Assembly (NCBI GenBank): GCA_905210875.1
Contig: CAJLYN010000037.1
Span: 1 to 13,553, forward strand
DNA length: 13,553 bases
Reading direction: 5' to 3'
From: an uncultured Bacteroides sp.
GTDB lineage: Bacteria > Bacteroidota > Bacteroidia > Bacteroidales > UBA11471
The notes under the pieces were generated by a model that was not told where the DNA came from, did not search any database, and saw only the letters and a list, made by a program, of their open reading frames with translations. This document shows, in pieces, positions 6,953 through 13,553 of this stretch. A program made the position numbers and the translations under genes. How positions within the stretch are numbered: position 1 is the stretch's first letter; each line of letters begins with the position of its first letter.

Positions 6953-8173
6953 TTATTCGTAGCGTATGGCTTCGATGGGATCGAGGTCGGCGGCCTTTTT
7001 GGCGGGATACCAGCCAAAGAATACACCGGTTACGGTACATACGGCAAACGAGAGTACCACGCTCCACGGTTGAATAAAGATGGGCCAGTGAGCCACGCTC
7101 TTGACAATCCAGCTGGCTCCGCAACCCAATACGACGCCTATGATACCGCCGGTGATGCTGATGAGTATTGCCTCGATGAGAAATTGAGCCAGAATGTCGA
7201 TTCCCCTGGCCCCGACGCTCATGCGCAAGCCTATTTCGCGGGTGCGTTCGGTAACGCTGACGTACATGATGTTCATGATGCCTATACCTCCCACGATGAG
7301 CGATATGCCGGCAATGCAGGCAAGCAGGGTGGTCATCAGGTCGGTCGTGGAGTTGAGCATGGTACTGAGCTCCTGTTGTGTGCGTATGGTGAAGTCGTCT
7401 TCGTCGGTTTCTTTGAGTTTATGTTCACGGCGCAATATGGTCGATATCTCTTCCGTCGCATAGTCGGTCATGTCTTCCGAGAGGGCTGAGGCAAAGATAC
7501 CTTGCAGGTAAGTCACCGCCAGCAATCTTTTCATGACGGTCGTATATGGTGCCAATACGATGTCGTCCTGGTCCTGACCCATGGAGTTGTAACCTTTTGA
7601 TTTGAGAACTCCAATGACACGGAGCGGAACCTTGTTGATGCGGATAACCCTTCCTATGGGGTCGCTCCCATCGGGAAACAGGTTGTCGACTATGGTTTTC
7701 CCAATGACACATACTTTGGCCGAACTTTGTATGTCGGCTTCGGTAAACATGTTGCCATCTTCTATTTTAAGTTGGCGAATGTCGAGGTAGTCGAGACCCA
7801 CTCCGCTTACTGACGACGGGTAGTTGTTATTGCCGCAGACGAGTTGCCCCGATGACGAGACGTTGGGACTGATGCCCGAGAGAAATTTTGTCTCGTTGCG
7901 CAGGGTCAGGTAGTTTTCGAGTTTGAGCGTCTGCATTTCCGAAGGATCTCGGCGTACACCTCCTCTCATATCGCCACCGGGGTGAATCATTATCATGTTC
8001 GATCCCATTTCCGATATTTGAGCCTGAATGCTTCGTTTCGAGCCCTGTCCGATGGCCAGCATGGTAATGACCGATGCCACGCCAATGATGATGCCCAACA
8101 TGGTGAGAAAAGCTCGCAACTTGTTGTTGGCTAAGGCACGCAGGGCTATTTTGAAGAGATTGGTTACGTTCAT
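6953..8173 (-). CDS. MacB-like ABC transporter permease (MacB_PCD plus FtsX domains)
   Basis: The 406-aa inner-membrane subunit has the topology of MacB-type permeases: TM1 near 20-42, a large periplasmic core domain (about 45-275), then three helices (about 282-305, 330-355, 370-392). TERTREIGLRMSVGAR (308-323) is the conserved cytoplasmic coupling segment that contacts the ATPase, and the chain ends with DPIEAIRYE, a classic ending for this family. In E. coli MacB the ATPase is fused to the permease; here it is a separate gene 10 bases upstream, a common arrangement in Bacteroidota. These proteins work as mechanotransmitters, moving substrate from the periplasm through a TolC duct. The substrate (macrolide, peptide, lipid or virulence factor) cannot be read from the sequence. 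Confidence 0.93.
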   Translation of the reverse strand: MNVTNLFKIALRALANNKLRAFLTMLGIIIGVASVITMLAIGQGSKRSIQAQISEMGSNMIMIHPGGDMRGGVRRDPSEMQTLKLENYLTLRNETKFLSGISPNVSSSGQLVCGNNNYPSSVSGVGLDYLDIRQLKIEDGNMFTEADIQSSAKVCVIGKTIVDNLFPDGSDPIGRVIRINKVPLRVIGVLKSKGYNSMGQDQDDIVLAPYTTVMKRLLAVTYLQGIFASALSEDMTDYATEEISTILRREHKLKETDEDDFTIRTQQELSTMLNSTTDLMTTLLACIAGISLIVGGIGIMNIMYVSVTERTREIGLRMSVGARGIDILAQFLIEAILISITGGIIGVVLGCGASWIVKSVAHWPIFIQPWSVVLSFAVCTVTGVFFGWYPAKKAADLDPIEAIRYE

Positions 8174-8183
8174 AGTGGTAGAA

Positions 8184-8930
8184 TTATTCTTCGTCGTTTT
8201 TGGGCAGGGCGGCCAAGGCCTTCTCAGCCGAGAGAATGTGGCCGTTCGGTGTATCTTCGATGACGTGGCCGTCGCGCAGACGAATGGTGCGGCTGCTGTA
8301 TTGCGACAATTCGGGATTGTGTGTTACGAAGATGATGGTGCGTCCCTCGCGGTGCAACTCTTGGAAGAGAACAAGTATCTCAAAAGAGGTTCTTGTGTCG
8401 AGGTTTCCCGTGGCTTCGTCGGCGAGGATGACTGCCGGATTGTTGACCAGGGCCCGGGCTATGGCCACGCGCTGCATCTGTCCGCCCGACATCTGATTGG
8501 ACTTATGTTCGAGACGGTCTCCGAGGCCTACGGCTTTCAGAGCCTCGATGGCTCTGCGTCGCCGTTCGGCAGCACTCACAGCCGAGTTGTACATCAGGGG
8601 TAGTTCGACATTTTCTACGGCTGTGGTTTTGGGCAGCAGATTGTAGTTTTGGAACACGAAGCCGATTTTGCGGTTACGCAGTATGGCGCGGGCCGGTTTG
8701 CTCATGGTGCGCACGGAGATACCATCGAGCAGATATTCGCCACTGGTAGGGGTATCGAGACAACCTAAGGTGTTGAGCAGAGTCGACTTACCAGAGCCCG
8801 ATGTACCCATGATGGTGACAAACTCCCCTTCGGTGATGGTAAACGACACACCACGCAGGGCGTGTACCGTCTCTTCGCCCACTTTGAAGTCTCGCTTGAT
8901 GTTTTGCAGTTCGATGACTTTTTTGCTCAT
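8184..8930 (-). CDS. MacB/LolD-type ABC transporter ATP-binding protein
   Basis: The 248-aa protein is a complete ABC ATPase of the MacB/LolD group. It has Walker A GTSGSGKST (42-50), Q-loop Gln94 in FVFQNYNLLP, signature MSGGQMQRVAIARAL (147-161, with Met in place of the usual Leu), Walker B ILADE with Glu172, the D-loop after TGNLD, and switch His204 in FVTHN. It hydrolyses ATP at the cytoplasmic face to drive the adjacent permease. The 20 or so residues after the domain are an Ala/Lys/Asp/Glu-rich tail without a known role. The start at 8930 is 17 bases after the adaptor stop; the permease follows 10 bases downstream. Confidence 0.95.
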   Translation of the reverse strand: MSKKVIELQNIKRDFKVGEETVHALRGVSFTITEGEFVTIMGTSGSGKSTLLNTLGCLDTPTSGEYLLDGISVRTMSKPARAILRNRKIGFVFQNYNLLPKTTAVENVELPLMYNSAVSAAERRRRAIEALKAVGLGDRLEHKSNQMSGGQMQRVAIARALVNNPAVILADEATGNLDTRTSFEILVLFQELHREGRTIIFVTHNPELSQYSSRTIRLRDGHVIEDTPNGHILSAEKALAALPKNDEE

Positions 8931-8947
8931 AAACGCGTCCTTCTGCT

Positions 8948-10156
8948 TTATTTACTATTTTTTTTCTTATTGTCGTTACGCGGGCCGGGCATGAAGGGGC
9001 TTCTTTCTACCTCTCCGGTCTGTACTTCGGCTGTCGGGTCACTGCCGATAATGGCTTCTTCTACTATTTCAGTTCCTTCGTCGATACCTCCGAGAATTTC
9101 TGTCATGATACCGTTGCTGATGCCTAGTTGTACGGGGTGGGCGGTGAAGGTATTGCCTTCGCGGGTCCACAATTTGGCCTCTCCTTCACAGTCGACGACG
9201 ATATCAGTTCTCTCGATGAGCGGATATTCGGGGGTGAAGCGCAGGGCACGGGAGGGAACACTCAATACATTTTGTTTGTCGAGAATATAGATGGTGACGT
9301 TGGCTGTGAGCCGTGGTTTGAGTTTGAGGTCGGGATTGGGAGCCGAGATGACAACTTCGTAGGTAACGACGCTTTCATCGGTAGTCTCAGACGAACTGTT
9401 GGTGCTGCCCAGTCGTATCTGGGTTACCCTCCCTTCGAAGATGTCGTTGGGATAGGCATCGACGGTGAAGTTTACCCGTTGACCTTCGGCTACGCCACCT
9501 ATGTCGGCTTCATCGACATCGGCCACGACCTGCATCTGGGTAAGGTCGGCAGCAATATTGAAGAGGGTAGGAGTTTCAAATCCAGAAGCTACGGTCTGAC
9601 CTTCTTCTACATCACGGCTGATGACGATACCGTCGATTGGCGAGGTGATGATGGCGTAGGAGAGATTGCGTTGAGCCTTGGCCAGTGCGGCCTTGCTGCT
9701 GTCGAGTGCACTTTTGGCTTTAAGATAGTTATACTCCGAGTCGTCGTATTCCTGTTCGCTGATGAGGTTCTGCTCATAGAGACCCTTGTTGCGTTCGAAG
9801 TTCTTTTTCTGGTATTCATATTCGGCCAGGTTGCCGTCGTAGGTGGCTTGGGCCGAGGCCAGTTCGCTTTCGAGGGTCACCTTATCCATCTCGGCGATGA
9901 GTTGACCTTCTTTTACGACCGAGTTGTAGTCGACATAAATTTTATCGATGATACCCGATACTTGGGTTCCTACTTCGACCTCGGTTACAGGCTCAATAGT
10001 GCCGGTAGCGGTTACCGAGTTGGAGATGTCGCTGCGTCCCACGGTAGCAGTGGCGTAGGAAAGCTTGCTGCTGCTGCCCGAGCCGCCAAAGAGAAATTTG
10101 GCTCCAACGGCAACAACGACGATCACAATGAGAGTGATGATGATTTTCCGTTTCAT
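8948..10156 (-). CDS. MacA-like periplasmic adaptor (HlyD/membrane fusion protein)
   Basis: The 402-aa protein has a short cytoplasmic start, one hydrophobic anchor (about 4-23), and the standard adaptor layout: barrel-sandwich halves at about 55-92 and 167-200, a long alpha-helical hairpin (93-166) with heptad-like Ala/Lys/Glu content, a beta-barrel (about 205-285) and a membrane-proximal domain to about 380. TSPIDGIVISRDVEEGQTV (171-189) is the hallmark second lipoyl-half motif. It would bridge the MacB-like permease to the TolC-like channel. The C-terminus is a basic, Asn-rich tail ending KKKNSK, probably disordered. There is no lipobox, so it is held by the N-terminal helix. It starts 25 bases after the TolC-like gene and ends 17 bases before the ATPase gene. 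Confidence 0.94.
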   Translation of the reverse strand: MKRKIIITLIVIVVVAVGAKFLFGGSGSSSKLSYATATVGRSDISNSVTATGTIEPVTEVEVGTQVSGIIDKIYVDYNSVVKEGQLIAEMDKVTLESELASAQATYDGNLAEYEYQKKNFERNKGLYEQNLISEQEYDDSEYNYLKAKSALDSSKAALAKAQRNLSYAIITSPIDGIVISRDVEEGQTVASGFETPTLFNIAADLTQMQVVADVDEADIGGVAEGQRVNFTVDAYPNDIFEGRVTQIRLGSTNSSSETTDESVVTYEVVISAPNPDLKLKPRLTANVTIYILDKQNVLSVPSRALRFTPEYPLIERTDIVVDCEGEAKLWTREGNTFTAHPVQLGISNGIMTEILGGIDEGTEIVEEAIIGSDPTAEVQTGEVERSPFMPGPRNDNKKKNSK

Positions 10157-10181
10157 ATTGATGTGAGATTATATATTTCGA

Positions 10182-11543
10182 TTATAGGGTGATGGGCTTG
10201 TTTTGGTAGATATTGAGCAGCAGGCGGTTGAGTATGGCCATATACTTGGCTTGCAATACTTGCTGTTGGGCCGAGAGAAGGTTGTTCTTTTCGGTGAGCA
10301 GTTCGAGCGTATTGGCCATGCCTCGGTTGAATTTTTCCTGTATGAGGTCGTAGCTGGCCTGGGCGGCTACGACCTGTTCCTGGGCCGAGACATATTGTTC
10401 CTGGGCGGCTTTCACTTCGAGGCAGAGATTCTCGATGTCGCTGAGGAGAGTTTTCTTGGCGTTCAGCAGGTCAAGTTCGGCCGTAGTTGCGGCAATACGG
10501 GCTTTTGATACAGCCGAGCGTGTATCTCGGTTGCTGTATATGGGAATGGATAGCGAAAGACCTATCGATTCGCTGAGTTTATTTTTCATCTGGCTGCCTG
10601 TTCTTCCTTCGCTGGTCGATAGATGGCCGGTGCTGACGCCTGCCGAGAGAGAAAGGCTGGGGTAGTATCCGGCTTGTGCGCTTTTGATGTCGAGTTTTGC
10701 GGCGCTGATGTTGAGTTCGTTGTATTTGATGTTGGGCAGACACAGCAGCGCTGTTTGGTAGATTTCGTTTTGTGTGGCGATGGGCGTGAGGACATCGGTG
10801 TCGTCAAGGTCGGGGGTGAGAATATTTATGCTCTCGTCAATGCCTAATTCGAGCAGTTGTTTGAGGGTGAGGATATTCTGGTCTAATGTGTTCTGGGATA
10901 CTACCAGTTGGTATTTGTCGCTACTGTATTGCGATACGAGTTGGGCATAGTCGCTTTCCGAGAGGGTACCAGCATTTTTCAACTTTTCACCTCGTTCGCA
11001 TTGAGCTTTTGACACTTCAACCGTATTTTCATTGATTCGTACCGATTCCTGGGCATAGAGTATTTGCAGGTATCCGGTTACAATAGCCGACTCGATATTG
11101 TCGAATGTCTCTTCGAGGGTTGCATTTTGCATCTCTTCGGCGATTTTGCTCGACTTTATCTGGTTGAGCAGTTTGCCTCCGTTGAAGAGCGTGAGTGAAC
11201 TGCGCAGATTGTAGCTGCCCGAAATCTGGTTCTTGTCACTTCCGCTGTTTCCGGTGATGATGTAGTTGTCGAGGTCGTTGCTGTTCGTCTCTTGGAAGGG
11301 GGTATTGTTGTATTGATAGCTGACCCCGGCCGACAGGGAGGGAAACAACTTGGCTTTGGCATTTTTGGTGTCAATTTGGCTGCTTTCAAGAGTTAGTCGG
11401 CTCTTTTTGAGGTCGATGTTTTGTTGATAGGCATATTGCAGGCAGGCTTCGAGACTCCAGGTTTTCGGTTTCTCCTGGGCAATGAGGGTCATCGTCGACA
11501 AGGCAAGACAACCGGCCAGTGTGAATAGACATTGATGTTTCAT
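10182..11543 (-). CDS. TolC-family outer-membrane efflux channel
   Basis: This 453-aa TolC-like protein has two outer-membrane efflux (OEP) repeats with long helical stretches, such as SAKLDIKSAQAGYYPSLSLS and AAQASYDLIQEKFNRGMAN; the latter is the typical second-repeat motif, followed by LELLTEKNNLLSAQQ. It would trimerise into the channel that takes substrate from the adaptor through the outer membrane. I prefer the ATG at 11543 over 11570: it gives a clean signal peptide (MKHQ, hydrophobic core, cleavage after about Ala22), and the earlier ATG overlaps the putative -7 box at 11568-11575, so it would not be in the transcript. It is the first gene of the six-gene efflux and regulator operon. 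Confidence 0.93.
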   Translation of the reverse strand: MKHQCLFTLAGCLALSTMTLIAQEKPKTWSLEACLQYAYQQNIDLKKSRLTLESSQIDTKNAKAKLFPSLSAGVSYQYNNTPFQETNSNDLDNYIITGNSGSDKNQISGSYNLRSSLTLFNGGKLLNQIKSSKIAEEMQNATLEETFDNIESAIVTGYLQILYAQESVRINENTVEVSKAQCERGEKLKNAGTLSESDYAQLVSQYSSDKYQLVVSQNTLDQNILTLKQLLELGIDESINILTPDLDDTDVLTPIATQNEIYQTALLCLPNIKYNELNISAAKLDIKSAQAGYYPSLSLSAGVSTGHLSTSEGRTGSQMKNKLSESIGLSLSIPIYSNRDTRSAVSKARIAATTAELDLLNAKKTLLSDIENLCLEVKAAQEQYVSAQEQVVAAQASYDLIQEKFNRGMANTLELLTEKNNLLSAQQQVLQAKYMAILNRLLLNIYQNKPITL

Positions 11544-11567
11544 AGAATTTGCTGCTAAATGATGAGG

Positions 11568-11575
11568 CAAAGATA
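11568..11575 (-). promoter_or_regulatory. Candidate -7 promoter box of the efflux operon
   Basis: On the minus strand the sequence reads TATCTTTG, a perfect TAnnTTTG match. A start site a few bases downstream would leave a leader of about 20 bases before the ATG at 11543. No TTTG -33 box is found at the normal distance. The upstream stretch (about 11585-11615) is very AT-rich, and an activator such as the operon's LytTR regulator could compensate; that is inference. Confidence 0.55.
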
Positions 11576-11666
11576 GGATGCCGGATTCATATATTTATAA
11601 TAAAATGTAAGGAAGTCTTTTTTTTATCGACGAATATCTGTTTTTTCTCGGTAAAGGTTAAAACGA

Positions 11667-11696
11667 CAAAAACCGCCTTTTAAAGGGCGGTTTTTG
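11667..11696. terminator. Intrinsic terminator after the YidE/AspT-like gene
   Basis: CAAAAACCGCC (11667-11677) pairs perfectly with GGCGGTTTTTG (11686-11696) around an 8-base loop. On the minus strand it is a GC-core hairpin followed by a T-run, placed 20 bases after the transporter stop (11716). The symmetric A- and T-runs would also let it work on the plus strand. It insulates the transporter gene from the efflux operon promoter. Confidence 0.87.
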
Positions 11697-11715
11697 GAAT
11701 AGATATTGGCTTGTT

Positions 11716-13395
11716 TTATATAAAAAGCAGTATAAGCAACTGTGCGGTGAGCACCCTTAGGAACATGGTGAGAGGATACACGGTAGAATAGGCTACGGCC
11801 GGTGCATCGTTGCCCGATACCTTGTTGGCATAGGCCAATGCAGGGGGGTCGGTCATACTGCCCGAGAGCAGACCCATGATGGTGAAGTAGTTGAGCTTGT
11901 AACGCCAGCGGCCTATGATACCGATAACTATCATGGGGATAAACGTGATAAGGAATCCCCACAGTACCCACAGCAGGCCATCTCCGGTGAAAACCGTCTT
12001 GACAAAGTCGCCTCCGGCTTCTATACCTACGCTGGCCAGGAAGAGGCAGATGCCTATTTCTCTCAGCATGAGGCTGGCACTGGTCGAGGTGTAGGTGACG
12101 AGTTTCATCTTGTGACCGAAGCGACCGATGAGAATAGCCACGACGAGGGGACCGCCTGCCAAACCAAGTTTCATCGACGATGACATTCCGGGTATTGACA
12201 AGGGGATACTTCCCAACAATATACCGAGGAATATACCTACGAAGATGGTAATCATATTAGGCTCGTTGAGACGCTTCATCGAGTTTCCGAGTCGGGAGGC
12301 AAGACGGGCGATGTCTTCCTGACGTCCCACGACGGTGAGACGGTCGCCCATTTGCAGTTCCAGGTTGGGCGTGACGAGAAGGTCTACGCCGGCACGGTTC
12401 AGTCGAGTGGCATTCAGTCGGTAACCCATGCGCAGGCGCAGAGAGCCGATGGTGCGTCCATTATATTCGGGCTTGGTAACAACAATGCGGCGTGAAACGA
12501 TGGGCGAGGGAATAGCTTCCCAGTCCATCTCCACTATCGGGCCGATGAAGGCTTTCATGGCGTCTTCGTCTTCTTCCGAGAGAACGATGAGCAGCAAGTC
12601 TCCTTCTCCGATAACCGTGTTGTCGTCAGGAATGATTACTTCTCCGTTTTTCTGTACCCGTGATACGACAAAGTTGCGATCTATCAAGACAGCCAGTTTC
12701 TCGAGAGTACGGCCCACAATCAGAGGATTTTCGACCTTGTAGGTAAGAATGTGTGGAACCAGCGTACTGGCCTCTTTTTCGGCTTCAAGGCGTTTGGTCT
12801 CGTTCTCGTTGTTGATGCGGAAAAAATAACGGATGAGAATCATCGACAGGATAATGCCTATTACACCGAGTGGATATGCTGCTGCATAGCCCGAAGCGAT
12901 TTCGGGTACTTCGGCAAGTTTTCCATCGAAGTGCAATTGCGAAAGTGTTTGCTGGGCGGCACCGAGACCCGGTGTGTTGGTTACGGCTCCTGATAAGATA
13001 CCTACCAATTGTGGCATTGATATCCGGTCACTGGCAATGGCATAAATGACGCAAACAACCACGATATTCAGTATGACGACTCCCAAGGCCAGCATATTGA
13101 GTTGCATGCCGCCTCGCTTGAACGAGGAGAAGAATCCCGGTCCCACTTGCAGACCTATGGAGTAAACGAAGAGTATCAAGCCAAATTCTTTGGTAAAATG
13201 TAAGATGCTTTGTTCGGCCGTGAAGCCAAAGTGGGCGACAAACAGCCCGACGAACAGCACAAATGTCACACCCAACGATACTCCGAAAATCTTTAATTTG
13301 CCTAAGTACACGCCTAAGGCTATGACAAATGCATAGAGAATGACGGTATGGGCTACAGAGTTGGTGGCAAACAGTAGATTATGAATCCAATCCAT
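11716..13395 (-). CDS. YidE/AspT-family putative transporter with two RCK_C domains
   Basis: The 559-aa inner-membrane protein has two homologous membrane halves flanking a soluble middle. The halves are visibly duplicated: [17 protein letters not shown] (132-148) matches [17 protein letters not shown] (508-524), and [14 protein letters not shown] (72-85) matches [14 protein letters not shown] (448-461). The middle holds two RCK_C (TrkA_C) domains at about 218-285 and 300-370, likely ligand-binding gates. AspT exchanges aspartate for alanine; substrates of YidE-type relatives are largely unknown, so I do not assign one. I use the ATG at 13395: the ORF stays open upstream to an ATG at 13491, but the extra 32 residues are charged, look like read-through of the leader, and cover a hairpin. 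The length fits the family. The gene has its own promoter and terminator. Confidence 0.9.
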   Translation of the reverse strand: MDWIHNLLFATNSVAHTVILYAFVIALGVYLGKLKIFGVSLGVTFVLFVGLFVAHFGFTAEQSILHFTKEFGLILFVYSIGLQVGPGFFSSFKRGGMQLNMLALGVVILNIVVVCVIYAIASDRISMPQLVGILSGAVTNTPGLGAAQQTLSQLHFDGKLAEVPEIASGYAAAYPLGVIGIILSMILIRYFFRINNENETKRLEAEKEASTLVPHILTYKVENPLIVGRTLEKLAVLIDRNFVVSRVQKNGEVIIPDDNTVIGEGDLLLIVLSEEDEDAMKAFIGPIVEMDWEAIPSPIVSRRIVVTKPEYNGRTIGSLRLRMGYRLNATRLNRAGVDLLVTPNLELQMGDRLTVVGRQEDIARLASRLGNSMKRLNEPNMITIFVGIFLGILLGSIPLSIPGMSSSMKLGLAGGPLVVAILIGRFGHKMKLVTYTSTSASLMLREIGICLFLASVGIEAGGDFVKTVFTGDGLLWVLWGFLITFIPMIVIGIIGRWRYKLNYFTIMGLLSGSMTDPPALAYANKVSGNDAPAVAYSTVYPLTMFLRVLTAQLLILLFI

Positions 13396-13447
13396 TGTTG
13401 TTAATTGTTTGTTTTTAAGTTGCTTGTAAAATAAAAAAACAGAAACG

Positions 13448-13483
13448 CTCCTTTTTTGTTCCTCAACCGAGCCAAAAAAGGAG
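13448..13483 (-). promoter_or_regulatory. Leader-RNA hairpin upstream of the YidE/AspT-like gene
   Basis: CTCCTTTTTTG (13448-13458) is the exact reverse complement of CAAAAAAGGAG (13473-13483), with a 14-base loop that can add a 3-bp inner stem (CTC 13462-13464 with GAG 13469-13471). On the transcript it begins about 16 bases after the predicted start site, and a T-rich run (seven T at 13434-13440) follows about 7 bases after the stem. This could be an attenuator or an mRNA-stability element. It matches no riboswitch class I know. Confidence 0.5.
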
Positions 13484-13505
13484 AGTTGCATTTTTATTTT
13501 CGGCG

Positions 13506-13536
13506 CAAAGGTAGTTTTTTATCTTTATTTTACAAA
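13506..13536 (-). promoter_or_regulatory. Consensus Bacteroidales promoter of the YidE/AspT-like gene
   Basis: On the minus strand TTTG (13533-13536) is followed by a 19-base spacer and TACCTTTG (13506-13513). This matches the Bacteroides primary sigma consensus at both boxes (TTTG and TAnnTTTG) with the standard spacing. Transcription should start near 13499, leaving a leader of about 105 bases before the ATG at 13395. Confidence 0.8.
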
Positions 13537-13553
13537 GATTGAATGTGTGTATT

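Noticed and set aside
6650..7489. A 279-codon plus-strand frame spanning the kinase-permease junction
   Set aside because: It crosses two well-supported minus-strand genes and has no domain or start context.
9128..10192. A 354-codon open frame on the plus strand opposite the MacA-like gene
   Set aside because: It mirrors the adaptor gene and has no recognisable domain; the adaptor on the minus strand is unambiguous and sits in an operon.
11508..11519. LAGC lipobox-like motif ending at Cys12 of the TolC-like protein, suggesting a lipoprotein
   Set aside because: The Cys comes too early and is followed by about ten more hydrophobic residues, so an ordinary signal peptidase I site after Ala22 fits better.
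13396..13491. An N-terminal extension of 32 residues on the YidE/AspT-like protein from the ATG at 13491
   Set aside because: The added residues are charged and low in complexity, overlap the leader hairpin, and would lengthen the protein beyond the family norm; a natural membrane-protein start follows at 13395.

Overview
The window looks chromosomal and comes from a member of the Bacteroidota, most likely order Bacteroidales. The signs are perfect -7 boxes of the TAnnTTTG type (one with a TTTG -33 box exactly 19 bp away), starts mostly without Shine-Dalgarno sequences, a LytS/LytTR two-component pair, a secreted GH105 enzyme with a Bacteroidales-style C-terminal tail, and a coiled-coil lipoprotein of a type seen in Bacteroides. 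I cannot settle the genus. I see no tRNA, rRNA, CRISPR array, insertion sequence or phage gene.

Left part (1-1645): a minus-strand gene for a secreted GH105-type unsaturated glycuronyl hydrolase ends at 44. Bases 1-43 lie beyond its stop and show nothing I can assign. A 201-base intergenic stretch (1445-1645) separates this gene from a divergent plus-strand cluster.

Plus-strand cluster (1646-5057): four closely spaced genes. They encode an uncharacterised acidic protein with a conserved-looking C-terminal domain, RsmI (16S rRNA C1402 2'-O-methyltransferase), a coiled-coil lipoprotein, and a HAD-family phosphatase with a GTG start. The cluster ends at a strong bidirectional hairpin terminator (5072-5116).

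Minus-strand efflux operon (5143-11543): reading from right to left, it encodes a TolC-like outer-membrane factor, a MacA-like periplasmic adaptor, a MacB-like ABC ATPase, a MacB-like permease, a LytS-type histidine kinase and a LytTR response regulator. Gaps are 10-25 bases and all six are probably one transcript. The first four would form a tripartite ABC efflux pump; the last two are the likely regulators, and the arrangement suggests feedback control.

Right part (11716-13553): a separate minus-strand gene for a YidE/AspT-family transporter with two central RCK_C-type domains. It has the best promoter in the window, an approximately 105-base leader carrying an 11-bp hairpin followed by a T-run, and its own hairpin terminator (11667-11696).

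Most of this is ordinary core or near-core content. The points most worth a second look are the transporter leader hairpin, the uncharacterised protein next to rsmI, the pump and two-component operon, the GH105 tail, and a hairpin inside the HAD gene.
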